From: a virus
DNA: 59,542 bases
Virus record (IMG/VR): IMGVR_UViG_3300030329_002202
Span: 1 to 59,542 of that record
Strand: one strand, 5' to 3'
Part shown: piece after piece, positions 1-7,224 of the stretch
Layout of the letters: the number at the start of each line of letters is the position of its first letter
Position numbering within the stretch: the first letter of the stretch is position 1
Made by a program: the position numbers and the translations under genes
Notes under the pieces: model-generated
Seen by the model: the letters and a program-made list of their open reading frames with translations, nothing else
Told to the model about the DNA's origin: nothing
The model's database searches: none

Positions 1-23
1 AGTCAATAGCAAATAAATAAAGT

Positions 24-45
24 TATTAACAATTCTATTAACAAT
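24..45 (+). repeat. Tandem A+T-rich 12-mers (TATTAACAATTC / TATTAACAATCG)
   Basis: TATTAACAAT occurs at 24-33 and 36-45, giving a 12-nt period. Short A+T-rich direct repeats beside longer iterons are a usual feature of duplex-unwinding elements at bacterial and phage origins. That role is inference. Confidence 0.6.
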
Positions 46-170
46 CGTAAATGTAAAGAAATTTAACAGAGGGAAAACAATTCTAATCGAATAACAAAAA
101 CTTTTAATGGTAGAGGTTCAGAATAGATAGAAAGTCTGTTAGATGGCTTAAAAATGCCCTTCAAATTGAT

Positions 171-482
171 TTGGGGATAATTGCTTAAATGTTGGGGGGT
201 GTTATGCCAATGTGCTACACTTCTAAACAGAACGAACGTTCTAAATAGTTTGTGGAACGACCATTCTAAAACAATCAACAGAACGACCATTCTAAAACAC
301 AGTAGAACAATCGTTCTAATAAATAGTTGGGGTAATTGTCTTATAATATGTATTATGTTAAATAGACTTGGGGATATATAGTGTGTGATGCGTGATGTAT
401 TAATAGATGTACTGAAAGTCAATGCGTTATATGTGTGTTATATTGTTGGGGTGGGGTTAAAAATATCGACTTGGGGTTGGGC
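171..482 (+). repeat. Six dispersed TTGGGG blocks, possible G-quadruplex at 448-481
   Basis: TTGGGG begins at 171, 192, 327, 368, 446 and 471, always on the plus strand, in otherwise A+T-rich DNA. At 448-481 four G-tracts (448-451, 453-456, 473-476, 479-481) lie close enough to form an intramolecular quadruplex, though one loop is about 16 nt. The strand bias suggests a function, but none is demonstrated. Confidence 0.55.
229..317. repeat. Four 14-bp dyads AGAAC-N4-RTTCT, operator or iteron array
   Basis: Copies lie at 229-242, 254-267, 280-293 and 304-317: AGAACGAACGTTCT, GGAACGACCATTCT, AGAACGACCATTCT and AGAACAATCGTTCT. Starts are 25, 26 and 24 bp apart. Each is followed by TAA, so the repeat unit is longer than the dyad. 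The half-site GAAC-N4-GTTC resembles Gram-positive LexA (DinR) boxes, but nothing here shows LexA is involved. Candidate binders encoded in the window are the XRE-type protein (55787-55978) and the DnaA-domain-like protein (57331-57810). Confidence 0.75.
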
Positions 483-561
483 GTTAGCATTAGCATATTA
501 GTATATAATGCCACCCCTAAAAATTTCTAACAAAAAAATTTTAATCCAAAAAAAATATTGA

Positions 562-582
562 CTTAACATTACCTTAACATTA
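562..582 (+). repeat. Tandem 11-mers CTTAACATTAC / CTTAACATTAG
   Basis: CTTAACATTA occurs at 562-571 and 573-582. The pair sits at the right edge of the control region, near the end of the leftward late arm. Role unknown. Confidence 0.5.
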
Positions 583-667
583 GAAATGTATATTGCAGCA
601 TGAGAGTAGATATATCAAAAATACTGTATATTTTAATGATGATAGGCGTTTTTTTAATGTCTGTGGT

Positions 668-976
668 CTAGCCTGCTGTATAAGTCATTATAGTTACATG
701 CTTATATATACCTGTAGATTGGCTATGTTTTATCTCATGATGTCCATTAAGATTTATATTCTCAGAAATATCTTTAACAATTCTAGAGGCAAATTGTTTG
801 GTAACTGTAAGAGTTATTAGGTCGTGGTCTATTAGATTGTTCTCAGCTTGAAATTCGATATATATATTACTAGTTGTTCCTGCACCAGCTAGAATATACA
901 TATATTTAAAATCTTTCTTATTAAATACGTACTCTGCTTCGTTAGCTGTTACAATAAAATTTATAGTTCCCCTCAT
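668..976 (-). CDS. Small virion-type protein, third member of a paralog family
   Basis: A 102-aa protein. Its central and C-terminal pattern, DLITLTVTKQFASRIVKDI followed by EN IN, aligns by eye with DVMVLTVTANTQKSVMASI (24106-24504) and with DKITIEFTTDDAHKAAFRDI (24530-24910). All three are small, beta-rich, and end the match in I-N. The other two follow the capsid gene, so a virion decoration or tube role is the best guess for all three. It is the last gene of the left arm, beginning 2 nt after its upstream neighbour stops. Function not established. Confidence 0.6.
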   Translation of the reverse strand: MRGTINFIVTANEAEYVFNKKDFKYMYILAGAGTTSNIYIEFQAENNLIDHDLITLTVTKQFASRIVKDISENINLNGHHEIKHSQSTGIYKHVTIMTYTAG

Positions 977-977
977 T

Positions 978-1517
978 TTAAATTATAATTCTTTTAGGTG
1001 GCTTTCTATTAGAGCCTCTGTATAGTTGCTCTTCCTTTACTTTAAAAACCCCCTTAAGTTTATTTGCTCCCCTTTTATCATGCATAACCCCTGCACCACT
1101 TAACATTTCATGCTCTAGTGTTTTTCCACCATTCTTATATTTACTAACCTTAACGCCATTTTTATTAAAAGGTTTTGGCTTCTTTTTTAATTTCACGCTA
1201 CCCCCTTTTTTCATAATACTCGCTGCAGCTCCTGCTTTTTTTAATGCATCATTATCACCTTGAGCCTCTTTTTTATCATTTATCTTATCAACTAAGGATT
1301 TACCACTCTTATCTCCTTGTGCTCCTCCACCAATTACTTTCACTCTCATTATATTTCCACCTCCTTCTCTTTGGCTCTGGTTAGCTTTTTCTTTTTCAGC
1401 CTCCCTTTTCTTGGCTCTAAGTTTTTTGGCCATCAATCCTATTGGTGTGATTGAGGCTGCAGCCTGCATTAAACCACCAAGAAAGTATTTGTTTATGTAT
1501 TTTCTATTTTTTGCCAT
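978..1517 (-). CDS. Lys/Gly-rich protein with GG motifs
   Basis: A 179-aa protein read from the ATG at 1517, which overlaps the 3' end of the upstream holin-like gene by 14 nt. The frame stays open further upstream, but that extension only covers the neighbour's coding sequence. The N-terminus (LGGLMQAAASITPIGLMAKK) is mildly hydrophobic. The rest is K/G-rich with KKGGSVKLKKK and KYKNGGKT, a motif type recurring in at least four other proteins of this phage. No catalytic motif is visible. It may be an internal virion or DNA-associated protein; this is a guess from composition. Confidence 0.7.
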   Translation of the reverse strand: MAKNRKYINKYFLGGLMQAAASITPIGLMAKKLRAKKREAEKEKANQSQREGGGNIMRVKVIGGGAQGDKSGKSLVDKINDKKEAQGDNDALKKAGAAASIMKKGGSVKLKKKPKPFNKNGVKVSKYKNGGKTLEHEMLSGAGVMHDKRGANKLKGVFKVKEEQLYRGSNRKPPKRIII

Positions 1518-1725
1518 TACCTGCAAATTTTTCAACGCCACTAATACCAAAACAGCCAAGAACAACCCACACAAATGAATCGTATACAAATTCATTGATA
1601 ACAAGGTCTTTTCCTACCCAGCCAGTTACTAAATCAGCAACCATAATTAAAACCATTATTAAGAATGCTATAAAACCTATTATAGCTTTCTCATTCCAAT
1701 TATTATCATTTTTAAATATATCCAT
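1504..1725 (-). CDS. Holin-like small membrane protein
   Basis: 73 aa with two hydrophobic segments, about residues 14-32 (IIGFIAFLIMVLIMVADLV) and 50-63 (FVWVVLGCFGISGV), a short polar loop and a lysine-terminated tail. Size and two-TM topology fit a class II holin. It lies between the SNase-like gene and the Lys/Gly-rich gene. A second holin-type gene is at 50944-51348, so one of the two may be an antiholin or serve another membrane function. Call made from topology only. Confidence 0.5.
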   Translation of the reverse strand: MDIFKNDNNWNEKAIIGFIAFLIMVLIMVADLVTGWVGKDLVINEFVYDSFVWVVLGCFGISGVEKFAGNGKK

Positions 1726-1737
1726 AATTAATTGTTT

Positions 1738-1802
1738 TTAATCTGCAAAGGGAACATCCTCATTTAAATCAAGAGGTTCCTCTATTTTTTTGCTTTTTTT
1801 TT
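1738..1802 (-). other. Candidate -1 programmed frameshift in the SNase-like gene
   Basis: The zero-frame ends GCA AAA AAA TAG. The heptamer A AAA AAA is in the phase required for a -1 slip (X XXY YYZ). After a slip the new frame reads IEEPLDLNEDVPFAD and stops at 1738-1740. A run of nine A lies 2 nt upstream of the heptamer. Immediately downstream AGAGG-AA-CCTCT can form a 5-bp hairpin, and GGAAC can pair with GTTCC across 20 nt. The extension is acidic and resembles an SSB-type tip. A homopolymer sequencing error is the alternative. Confidence 0.5.
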
Positions 1803-2150
1803 ACCACCATGATACTCTACTGCATGCCCTTCACTAATTAATGTTTCGTTTACATTAATTGGCATATCTAGGTTGTCAGGATATACAGTTAATACACCTA
1901 ATACCCTACCATATTTACCAACCTCCTTACTCTCTACCTGTAAATTACCCATATCAAGTATTTCAGTTAATCTATATTTAGCAGCTAAGCCAAGTTTTTT
2001 CTCCTCTAAATCTCTAGTTCTAGACTCTGGAGTATCAATACCTGCTAATCTTACCCTTTTATGAACTGATATATCAAATCCTAGGTCTATATTAACATCT
2101 ATAGTATCTCCATCAATAACCCTATCTAATTTAGCTTTATAAGTATACAT
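1782..2150 (-). CDS. SNase-like (thermonuclease family) endonuclease
   Basis: 122 aa with staphylococcal-nuclease signatures: DGDT at 13-16, RLAGIDTPE at 34-42 and YGR at 80-82. The expected catalytic trio is R34, E42 and R82, with calcium ligands around D16-equivalent, D39 and T40. No signal peptide is seen, so it probably acts in the cytoplasm, unlike secreted thermonucleases. The start codon abuts the stop of the secreted repeat protein. The C-terminus is a lysine run at a slippery A-rich site, where a -1 shift would add 15 acidic residues. Possible roles are host DNA degradation or genome processing. Confidence 0.85.
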   Translation of the reverse strand: MYTYKAKLDRVIDGDTIDVNIDLGFDISVHKRVRLAGIDTPESRTRDLEEKKLGLAAKYRLTEILDMGNLQVESKEVGKYGRVLGVLTVYPDNLDMPINVNETLISEGHAVEYHGGKKKAKK

Positions 2151-2935
2151 TAGTTCATTATATATTTAATTTTACCATCCTGTATGTATATACTTTCTGG
2201 TCTTCGTATTGGTTGACCTAGAATATTATACATAAGACCATCATTTTCTGATTTTTCTAATATTTCCTGTATTGATGAGTTGCATGGCATACCTGTATCG
2301 CAGTCTATATATTCAGTTTGTATAACCTCAATATAGTCTATTACAGTATCAACAACAAATATTTCTATATATTCTGTCTCTACTATTGTATCATATATAG
2401 TAACCTCAACTTCCTCTATTACATCTATAAATAAGGTATCTAAAGCTCCTTCCATCCATAATGTGTCTGTCACATATACATATTCTGGAACCATAACTTC
2501 TACTTCAAATGTGTCAACCACTATTTGAGTTATATATTCAGTTTCAATAATTGTATCTAACTGTATAATTGTTTCATATATGTAAAAAGGAACTTCAACC
2601 TCTATAGTATCAGTAATAAATACATCAACATATTCTATTACAGGTATTTCCACATATACAGTATCGCATTCAGGTGGAGGAGGTGCACACTCCTCAGGAG
2701 AAGTAGGCACAGCACCATTTTCATCACCTGCATCCACACAATCGACCCACCCATCATTTAGCCATGAGTTTATAACACAACCATTAGGACTATACTGGGT
2801 CCAGTTAGATGGGTCATCGCCACAATAATAACCTTCTACCTCAACACAATCCATACATAATTGCTGAAAATCATAATCTTGACCCTTTAAAACAAAACTT
2901 AACAATGCAAGTAAAACAAATAAAACCTTTCTCAT
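2150..2935 (-). CDS. Secreted Thr/Val/Glu-repeat protein with T9SS-like C-terminal tail
   Basis: 261 aa. Residues 1-18 form a signal peptide (MRKVLFVLLALLSFVLKG). A Cys-rich head follows (about 27-90), including an LDLa-like stretch W-NDGWVDCVDAGDENG. Residues about 93-215 are alternating D-T / V-E-V beta repeats such as DTIEVEVPFYIYET. The tail YNILGQPIRRPESIYIQDGK resembles the Bacteroidetes type IX sorting domain (LG-x-x-V ... IYI-x-x-GK). It lies directly downstream of the outer-membrane barrel gene, so the pair may act together at the cell surface. Whether the tail is a real secretion signal or host-like mimicry is unknown. Confidence 0.7.
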   Translation of the reverse strand: MRKVLFVLLALLSFVLKGQDYDFQQLCMDCVEVEGYYCGDDPSNWTQYSPNGCVINSWLNDGWVDCVDAGDENGAVPTSPEECAPPPPECDTVYVEIPVIEYVDVFITDTIEVEVPFYIYETIIQLDTIIETEYITQIVVDTFEVEVMVPEYVYVTDTLWMEGALDTLFIDVIEEVEVTIYDTIVETEYIEIFVVDTVIDYIEVIQTEYIDCDTGMPCNSSIQEILEKSENDGLMYNILGQPIRRPESIYIQDGKIKYIMN

Positions 2936-2937
2936 AA

Positions 2938-3966
2938 TTAAAATATTAAATAGTTAAAACCAAACTTTACCTCATATACTGGCTTCATCCAGTATCTCAT
3001 ATGAGTTCCTTCTACGAATATACCCAAATGTTTAGTTAAACGAGAACCAAGAACTAATCCTGCGTCCCATTCCATGTTGTCCCAATCTTCCTGGCCATAC
3101 TCAAATGAATAGTCATCTATACCATAATGTAAAGGCATACAATTAACCCACATATGCATCCACATTCTATCTGTATATCTATAATAAGCTAATCCTATAA
3201 CAGCACTTAACTGTTTCTGCATACCAAGTTTATCAAGCTCTCTTTCGTTAAATGATGCTACTGCATCACCAAAGTAGTGTTTATAAAACTCATCATTAGA
3301 TGTAGCTATTAACTCACCATCATTAAACCAGTGCCATCTTCCATTAACAAATTCAGTAGAATAACCAAACTCACCTGCTAATTGAGAAAAAGACTGCTCT
3401 CCAGGTGTCCAAAAATCCTCTATAGGGTTTATTCCATATGGGTCATGCATACGAAAAACACCACCTAGAGTTATATCCCAGTTACCTTTAGCTAGTCTAA
3501 ATCTAGTGTCAAAAGAGTTGTATCTTAAATCTACTCTTTGGTTATCTTTGTATTGGAGTTTTGTGACACACCAATCTCCAAGGTATCTAAGCCAGAAATT
3601 TTTCTCAGTATACTTATCCCCACGATTGCGTATAAATGAATAATTAAATAAATACTCCCAACCAATAGCGTTACCAATAGTAACATTATCTGCAACAGCT
3701 TTTTCAGTGCCATAATACCACGTTTTAACTTTATATTCATAATCAAATCTTGCTATTTTTCTCAAGCCTATTGTTAAATTATAGTCATAAGGATTGACTT
3801 GAGTTACATCCTCATATCCCCTATCTATAGCAATATAATCCTCATCTTCCATAAAAGATGTATTCATTGTCATTGAAGTATATATAGTGGAGTATTTAAA
3901 AAAATCTCGAATTTGTGCCTGTGCACAAATATTAATAAAGAGAAATAGTATTATTATCTTTTTCAT
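2938..3966 (-). CDS. Outer-membrane beta-barrel protein
   Basis: 342 aa. The signal peptide is MKKIIILFLFINICAQAQ, with cleavage probably before Q18 as in many Flavobacteria. The mature protein has many amphipathic beta strands rich in Tyr/Trp/Phe and ends FGFNYLIF, a terminal aromatic as in BAM-recognised barrels. No tail or capsid features are seen. Phage-encoded porin-like proteins (for example Lc of phage PA-2) can alter the host surface and block superinfection; that role here is inference. The gene is spaced 2 nt from the secreted repeat protein, and both sit in an arm with fibre genes. An alternative is a virion-associated or lysis-stage envelope protein. Confidence 0.7.
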   Translation of the reverse strand: MKKIIILFLFINICAQAQIRDFFKYSTIYTSMTMNTSFMEDEDYIAIDRGYEDVTQVNPYDYNLTIGLRKIARFDYEYKVKTWYYGTEKAVADNVTIGNAIGWEYLFNYSFIRNRGDKYTEKNFWLRYLGDWCVTKLQYKDNQRVDLRYNSFDTRFRLAKGNWDITLGGVFRMHDPYGINPIEDFWTPGEQSFSQLAGEFGYSTEFVNGRWHWFNDGELIATSNDEFYKHYFGDAVASFNERELDKLGMQKQLSAVIGLAYYRYTDRMWMHMWVNCMPLHYGIDDYSFEYGQEDWDNMEWDAGLVLGSRLTKHLGIFVEGTHMRYWMKPVYEVKFGFNYLIF

Positions 3967-4012
3967 TGTTTTTATTTTTACCTGTAAATATACGAATTTT
4001 TAACTAAATTAA

Positions 4013-4573
4013 TTAATCAACCCCTATTACTTTTTCAATACTAGCTGTTGCTACACCTTTTACTTTTGCAATACTAGAGGCACCTACGTTATTAACCTCA
4101 TGTCCATATCCTGCTGGAGCAGCAGTATAATCTACTGTTACATATAGTTCAACCAATGTTATACCCTTATTATCAGGGTCTATTTTAACACTACAGTCAT
4201 TTATATATGCGTATGTTAAAGCTGATGAACCATCTTGTTGTGTTGTTCTAGCAGTTGTTGTTTGAGTTGTTTGTGAACTAGTCCAGTTTTCATTTTCAGC
4301 AGCAAAGGCACCATCACTTGAGTGTATTAAAGATAATTCACACGTTGAAGCTCCTGCTCTACCAGCAGCACCATTCGCTGATATTGTAAAACTATTTATT
4401 GTAGCTCCACTTAATGAGGAATCTAAATCTTCTAATACAGCAGTCCAATTACATGTTGTATTATTTTGCACTACAGCAGTTGTTGGGTTACCATCAGCAG
4501 CTTTTGGATATGGGTCTTGAGTCCACCCTGTTTGAGAAGTTGTTGATGTTGGTCTTAATATTACTGTTGCCAT
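4013..4573 (-). CDS. Virion surface protein with duplicated KV-GV C-terminal motif
   Basis: 186 aa, Thr/Ser/Ala-rich and predicted all-beta, with no signal peptide. Near the C-terminus the motif SSIAKVKGV is followed by ASIEKVIGV, a tandem repeat of a type I associate with phage fibre or decoration proteins. It lies 3 nt downstream of the putative tail fibre, so a role as a fibre accessory or adhesin is reasonable. No enzyme motif is visible. Confidence 0.6.
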   Translation of the reverse strand: MATVILRPTSTTSQTGWTQDPYPKAADGNPTTAVVQNNTTCNWTAVLEDLDSSLSGATINSFTISANGAAGRAGASTCELSLIHSSDGAFAAENENWTSSQTTQTTTARTTQQDGSSALTYAYINDCSVKIDPDNKGITLVELYVTVDYTAAPAGYGHEVNNVGASSIAKVKGVATASIEKVIGVD

Positions 4574-4576
4574 ATC

Positions 4577-6079
4577 TTACGCACTTACTACTACCCATGT
4601 ATTATCTGGACAAAACCACATTTCATCGTCATTACCCATCTTATATCCTATTACTCTTACCACATCATTATTTGAACTAGGTGCTGTTGATATTGTGTTG
4701 CCTGCTACTGTATCTGATAAATACACTGGAGTTCCATAGTTGTTGTCACCAGTATTATGGTCTAAAGTATACATACCTCTTAATAGCATTCCATCTGTAG
4801 CAGGGTCTGTTCCTAGGGCTATTGCTAATAAATTAGTTGATGTACTTTCAGCATTTGCTTGTGCAGCAGTCCAGATTGGGTTATTACTTCCATCTGTATT
4901 TAAATAACATATTTCCCCCTCAGTTGTAGAACCTGTTCCAAAATAAACAACATCTCCATCGTGGTCATTGTCAGTGCTTGATGAAACTGTCATTTTACGC
5001 CTTTTTATAGAGGTGGAATAATGCAGGTCAGGAGTTGTTAATGTTATATTACCATCAGCACTAATAGTTAAGTCTGCTGCTGTTGCAGCAGCATCAGTTG
5101 TAGAGATTGTTGTAGCTCCATGTTCTGCCACAGACACTTTAAACGTATCACTTGTACCATGTCCCCCTTCTGAGTACATAATTAAATCTGTTGTGTTAAT
5201 ATCTCCCTGTAAAGACATCCATGTTGCACTAGCTCTTACTGTGGTGCCACTCCCAGCATTTTGAAAAGCCCCTAGCCACCAGAATCTACCATTACTCCCA
5301 CTTCCAGTTGGTGTCCCAAGATAAAATTGCATATCTGAACCATTTTTATCAGTCCCTACACCATTACCAGACTTAATATAAAGCCTAGAACCATTATCAT
5401 CACCAGGAGAACCAACTTCAATAACATAGATAGAGTCTGATGCATCTCCTACTGTAAGGGTGTTCGAGCTCCATTTTAGCTTGGATTCAGATGTTACTGT
5501 ACCATCTCCATCGTCAGTTAATAATTGGTTGGCAGACCCATCAACACCTACAGGATGTAGGTCAGAAACAGATAGAACACCACTACTGGCAGACAAGCCT
5601 GTAGAAGATGCAGTTCCTGCAAATAAAGTAGCTACGTCATTTATACTTCCTTTTGAGGCAGTGCCTGATGCACCACCATCTAAAAATATTACATTATCAC
5701 CAACAGCGATAGTAGCTGCAGCAGCCTCAGTTAAATCTACATTAAATGTTGTTGTTGATAAATCTAGAAGTGTTCCAGCAGAGTAAGTTGTGTCAGACAA
5801 AGAAATTGTGCCACTTGCGTCAGGTAGCATAATTATTCTATCTACTGTTGGGTCAGTTGCTAGCAAAATTGTTTCATAATCATCAGCAGTACCTCCCTCA
5901 AATGTAATATTAGCAGAAATAGCTATACCATTAACAGAAAGGTCTGGAGAAGCACTTGTGGAATTTGCATTAAGTTGATTAACGTGAAGTGTATTGAAAT
6001 ATCCTTTATCCCAATATTTATCTGAAGAACCTATCTGTCCATCATTATTACTCTTGGGTTTAATTGTTCTAGTACCCAT
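4577..6079 (-). CDS. Tail fibre / receptor-binding protein candidate
   Basis: 500 aa. The N-terminus has IGSSDKYWDKGYFNTLHVN, a pattern found at the start of many fibre proteins. The middle is low-complexity Gly/Ser/Thr/Asp typical of trimeric fibres. The C-terminal part has GTPVYLSD and VVRVIGYKM, seen in fibre tip domains. It is flanked by other structural-type genes (6091-6813 and 4013-4573), forming a compact adsorption cassette on the minus strand, opposite to the other fibre gene at 12279-14339. Family assignment is by pattern. Confidence 0.65.
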   Translation of the reverse strand: MGTRTIKPKSNNDGQIGSSDKYWDKGYFNTLHVNQLNANSTSASPDLSVNGIAISANITFEGGTADDYETILLATDPTVDRIIMLPDASGTISLSDTTYSAGTLLDLSTTTFNVDLTEAAAATIAVGDNVIFLDGGASGTASKGSINDVATLFAGTASSTGLSASSGVLSVSDLHPVGVDGSANQLLTDDGDGTVTSESKLKWSSNTLTVGDASDSIYVIEVGSPGDDNGSRLYIKSGNGVGTDKNGSDMQFYLGTPTGSGSNGRFWWLGAFQNAGSGTTVRASATWMSLQGDINTTDLIMYSEGGHGTSDTFKVSVAEHGATTISTTDAAATAADLTISADGNITLTTPDLHYSTSIKRRKMTVSSSTDNDHDGDVVYFGTGSTTEGEICYLNTDGSNNPIWTAAQANAESTSTNLLAIALGTDPATDGMLLRGMYTLDHNTGDNNYGTPVYLSDTVAGNTISTAPSSNNDVVRVIGYKMGNDDEMWFCPDNTWVVVSA

Positions 6080-6090
6080 CTAATAAGATT

Positions 6091-6813
6091 TTAGTATTCT
6101 ATATCTAACTTGAAAGAAAGAGAATGTGGTGTGAATAATTCTTCGTCATCTGCTAAAGCGTGAGCTGTAACTGCTGTAAATACTATTGACGTTGCAGTTA
6201 AAGATTCAATAACTCCAACAACATTATCATCCACATCTACTACAGTATCTCCAACTTTAAAGTGTAAAGTAGCATCAACAGTGTCTACTGCTACTGTTGC
6301 AGAAGCTCCAGCACTAACAGCACCATCAACAATAACACCTGTTGAACCTGTGAAGGTAGGTGTATCATTATCAGGACCAACAATTCCAGCCATATAAACA
6401 GTTCTGCTTCCTGCTTTTGGTTGAAGAACCATTGGAAGAGCAGAGACTGACTGATGAGTAGCTGCAGTGCCACTAAGACGATTGTCAGAAACCATAAAAT
6501 TGTCGAAATCATTTACCTGTGTGTCATACCTTCTAATAAATGTGTAACAAAGTAAACTATCTCTAGCCTGCATAGCTGTTACTGTGCCAGCAGTCGCATT
6601 TAAAGTTCCTAATGTTATATCTTCATCCCAAAAGGTTATTTGTACAGCCCCATCCCCAACTACATTCTCAGCCCTATCTACCATTTGAATACCTAATAAC
6701 TTACAAGCACCATTAGTTGGTAGCTCTATAGCAACACAGTTAAATAACACATCATTATCAGCATGTGCGTCTTGGTCTACAACAGGAGATACCTTTATTT
6801 GTCTTACTGCCAT
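6091..6813 (-). CDS. Virion protein with modular VGD beta-domain
   Basis: 240 aa, first gene of the leftward arm, reached by a leader of about 37 nt from the TATATTTG at 6851-6858. Residues 1-150 look like a beta-rich structural domain. Residues about 165-232 hold a module (FKVGDTVVDVDDNVVGVIES ... TATSIVFTA) that recurs in the fibre gene at 12279-14339 and twice in the 1894-aa tail protein. The start ATG follows an A/T-rich leader (AATAAAATGG). Specific role unknown. Confidence 0.65.
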   Translation of the reverse strand: MAVRQIKVSPVVDQDAHADNDVLFNCVAIELPTNGACKLLGIQMVDRAENVVGDGAVQITFWDEDITLGTLNATAGTVTAMQARDSLLCYTFIRRYDTQVNDFDNFMVSDNRLSGTAATHQSVSALPMVLQPKAGSRTVYMAGIVGPDNDTPTFTGSTGVIVDGAVSAGASATVAVDTVDATLHFKVGDTVVDVDDNVVGVIESLTATSIVFTAVTAHALADDEELFTPHSLSFKLDIEY

Positions 6814-6850
6814 TTTATTATAATTTTAAAGATTATCAATTAATTATTGT

Positions 6851-6858
6851 CAAATATA
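6851..6858 (-). promoter_or_regulatory. Leftward promoter -7 element TATATTTG
   Basis: A perfect TAnnTTTG element, reading CAAATATA on the plus strand, lies 37 nt before the first leftward structural gene. No clear -33 TTTG is present. It forms one arm of an inverted repeat with the rightward element at 6872-6879. Confidence 0.65.
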
Positions 6859-6871
6859 AGAATAATTTATT

Positions 6872-6879
6872 TATATTTG
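6872..6879 (+). promoter_or_regulatory. Rightward promoter -7 element TATATTTG
   Basis: A perfect TAnnTTTG element 18 nt upstream of the winged-helix gene. A weak TTG lies 22 nt upstream, and that region overlaps the leftward -7 element. The two promoters would therefore compete for polymerase. The 12-bp arms 6848-6859 and 6871-6882 are inverted repeats with one mismatch. Confidence 0.65.
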
Positions 6880-6897
6880 TCATAATATTTTAATTAA

Positions 6898-7221
6898 ATG
6901 AAAGAAAAAAATTATTTAAAGTATTATAGGGATACTCTATTTTACTTTAGAGATAACTATAGTTTGAAGGTTTCAGACATAGAATTTTTGTTCTTTGTGT
7001 ATGATTTAAAGTATTTCACAGGCACTGATATTAAAAACAACTATAAGTGCTCAATGACTTTTTTGACTAGAAATATGCCAGATTTGCTAAAAAAAGGCTA
7101 TCTTGCAATTTATCAAGAGAGAGCTAGACACAGGGCGAGAAAATATATGATTTCACACAGGGGTAAAATAATGATAACTAGGTTCTATAATATATTAGAA
7201 CAATTAGAAGCAAAAATATAA
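6898..7221 (+). CDS. Winged-helix transcriptional regulator (MarR-like)
   Basis: 107 aa. Residues about 22-100 fit a winged helix: LKVSDIEFLFFVYDLKYF (helix 1), GTDIKNNYKCSMTFLTRNMP (helix-turn-helix with recognition helix) and a wing LLKKGYLAIYQERARHRARK followed by a basic strand. It is the first gene of the rightward arm and sits beside the divergent promoter, so it may regulate one or both arms, possibly its own promoter. No ligand-binding domain is present. Ending 3 nt before the next ATG suggests co-transcription with the structural genes. Confidence 0.75.
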   Translation: MKEKNYLKYYRDTLFYFRDNYSLKVSDIEFLFFVYDLKYFTGTDIKNNYKCSMTFLTRNMPDLLKKGYLAIYQERARHRARKYMISHRGKIMITRFYNILEQLEAKI

Positions 7222-7224
7222 AAA

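Larger units (their letters stand above)
1..667. other. Non-coding control region, putative origin / early operator region
   Basis: This is the only gene-free stretch longer than 300 bases. Open frames on both strands here are short, lack family features and run through repeats. It contains a pair of A+T-rich 12-mers (24-45), four spaced 14-bp dyads (229-317), six TTGGGG blocks (171-476) and a pair of 11-mers (562-582). If the molecule is circular or permuted, the region sits immediately upstream of the leftward early operon that starts at 59521. Repeats of this kind are typical of iteron origins or operator arrays. Which of these it is cannot be decided from sequence alone. Confidence 0.6.

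Noticed and set aside
229-317. CRISPR array
   Set aside because: Repeats are 14-bp dyads with about 11-bp spacers, far below CRISPR spacer size, and no cas genes exist here.
63-422. Open frames at 63-422 (minus) and 181-381 (plus)
   Set aside because: They run across the repeat arrays, lack family features and have biased, low-complexity composition; the region is better explained as control DNA.
593-820. 75-aa plus-strand frame
   Set aside because: It overlaps the better-supported minus-strand gene at 668-976, which matches a paralog family.
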